Shown here piece by piece: positions 63,020 to 64,000 of a DNA stretch of 64,000 nucleotides. The notes below the pieces were generated by a model. The model made no database searches. It saw only the letters and a program-made list of their open reading frames with translations, and was not told the DNA's origin. Made by a program: the position numbers and the translations under genes. Source of the DNA: Solenopsis invicta (Eukaryota; Arthropoda; Insecta; Hymenoptera; Formicidae); assembly GCF_016802725.1 (NCBI RefSeq), contig NC_052672.1, positions 14,828,710 to 14,892,709 of the forward strand, given 5' to 3'. The number at the start of each line of letters is the position of its first letter. The first letter of the stretch is position 1.

Positions 63020-64000
63020 CAGTCTAATTATGGGCTTATGTATATCTCCATTGTATTTTTGTCAATATATACATTACGAAATAGATAGTTTCGTAAGAAA
63101 AGAGCTAATATAAAATAGCTTTTATAGCTTATATTCTTATCACATATGTTCTTAAAATATCAAGAAAACATATGGCTAGACATATATAAAAAAAAAAAAA
63201 AAAAAAATGAAAGCGAATGATAACAAAGACGACTTAGTCGATTATAGACTCACGTTCGACGTTCAAAGACGTGCCATTAAAGCGCACGAGCACCTCCATC
63301 ATCGCTGTATATTAAGGATTCATGTATCCTCATTCGCGGCCGATATCAGGATTTTATGTCCTACTTGAGAAACGCACGTATTCGACGTGAAAATACCATT
63401 CAAGATCGTCTTCAGCGTCTTATAGAGAACATTTACATTCGTCATGTCAAATTCGGATGCGTTTGAAATCACTAAAATCGAGAAATAATCACGGACGATC
63501 CGGAGGTTAATCCTCGTTACCGCGATAATAATGACCCAAGTTTCTCGCTGTCATCGCGACTCGAGAGACGACCGCGTTGCGGCTCGAGCTGAGAACTTTA
63601 TAGCTGGGAAAACGAGGAAAACGGAACGAGATTTTCTCGGTGAATAGCTCCGGACGAACGAAAGCCGGTATTATTTGCGCCACTATCGAGATTCATGCAG
63701 AATAAAATAGCGGTAAAAATGTTTCGGACCGTTTCAATAAGAATTACGAGGATGGCCAGCGTGTGACAGCACACAGTTATAAAACCGAGAAACTCGGTAA
63801 ATTAAAGTGCTGAGAAGAAGAAGAAGAAGAAGAAAAAGAAAAAGCGGAGAACGAGAAAAAAGGAAGGAAAGAAAAAGTCATTTAAAGAGGGAGAAAGTAC
63901 AGTACGGTAAAATTGATTTGCTGCTCTGGGACTAAATCTCCTCAGGAAGCTGTATGTAATATATAAGTGCGTATGTACACGTGATCAAATTCACTATATA
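63020..64000. other. Flanking sequence, no recognised gene
   Basis: Contains a poly-A run at 63188-63207 and an (AAG)n/purine tract at about 63816-63900. A minus-strand hydrophobic frame near 63.6-63.8 kb does not look like the missing TM1. Confidence 0.5.

Noticed and set aside
63599..63805. Minus-strand hydrophobic frame (CHTLAILVILIETV) considered as the missing TM1 exon
   Set aside because: It has no GN motif, no start codon and no visible phase 1 donor, and is bounded by stops.

Overview
The window looks like insect nuclear DNA. It is AT-rich, has long introns with abundant CpG and microsatellites, and contains no bacterial-type operons. I favour a hymenopteran, probably an ant, because of the CpG-rich patches and the hymenopteran-like RDL exons; that assignment is inference. 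Two protein-coding genes are supported, and they converge on each other.

(1) 2574-29332, + strand: the 3' portion of Rdl, the GABA-gated chloride channel subunit (Cys-loop receptor). Exon 3 is present as two mutually exclusive copies of 68 nt each (2574, 6706). Then come the exon with loop D (14349), the Cys-loop exon (15598), two mutually exclusive copies of exon 6 of 138 nt each (22568, 23951), the M1-M3 exon (25379), two M3-M4 loop exons (26537, 28440) and the M4/stop exon (29187-29332). All splice phases agree, and one copy of each alternative exon gives 413 codons including the stop. The signal-peptide exon and exon 2 lie upstream of the window.

(2) 53050-58444, - strand: the 3' portion of a class A (rhodopsin-like) GPCR that I cannot assign to a named receptor. 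One exon covers TM2-TM3 (58228-58444) and the last covers TM4-TM7 and the C-tail (53050-53710). It has ENY in place of DRY and NNLLY in place of NPxxY. The exon carrying the N-terminus and TM1 was not found and may lie beyond 64 kb.

The most interesting finding is in the intron between the two GPCR exons. At about 55.43-55.52 kb there is a decayed second copy of the TM3 exon end. It keeps the ENYARLC core but has an in-frame stop, a 7-nt insertion and a destroyed splice donor. The same intron and the upstream flank carry complementary trinucleotide repeats, (GTC)n at 54.3 kb and (GAC)n at 59.7 kb, which flank the functional TM2-TM3 exon.

The 23.7 kb between the two convergent genes (29333-53049) has no recognisable coding gene. 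It holds a probable long Rdl 3' UTR, several DNA-transposon-derived inverted-repeat elements (a 1.1-kb TA-flanked element at 40.86 kb and a palindrome at 39.1 kb), microsatellites, and a CpG-rich patch ending in a consensus splice donor next to a CTCF-like motif (42.9 kb). A further 218-bp TA-flanked MITE sits in an Rdl intron at 25.87 kb. I see no tRNA, rRNA or CRISPR array.
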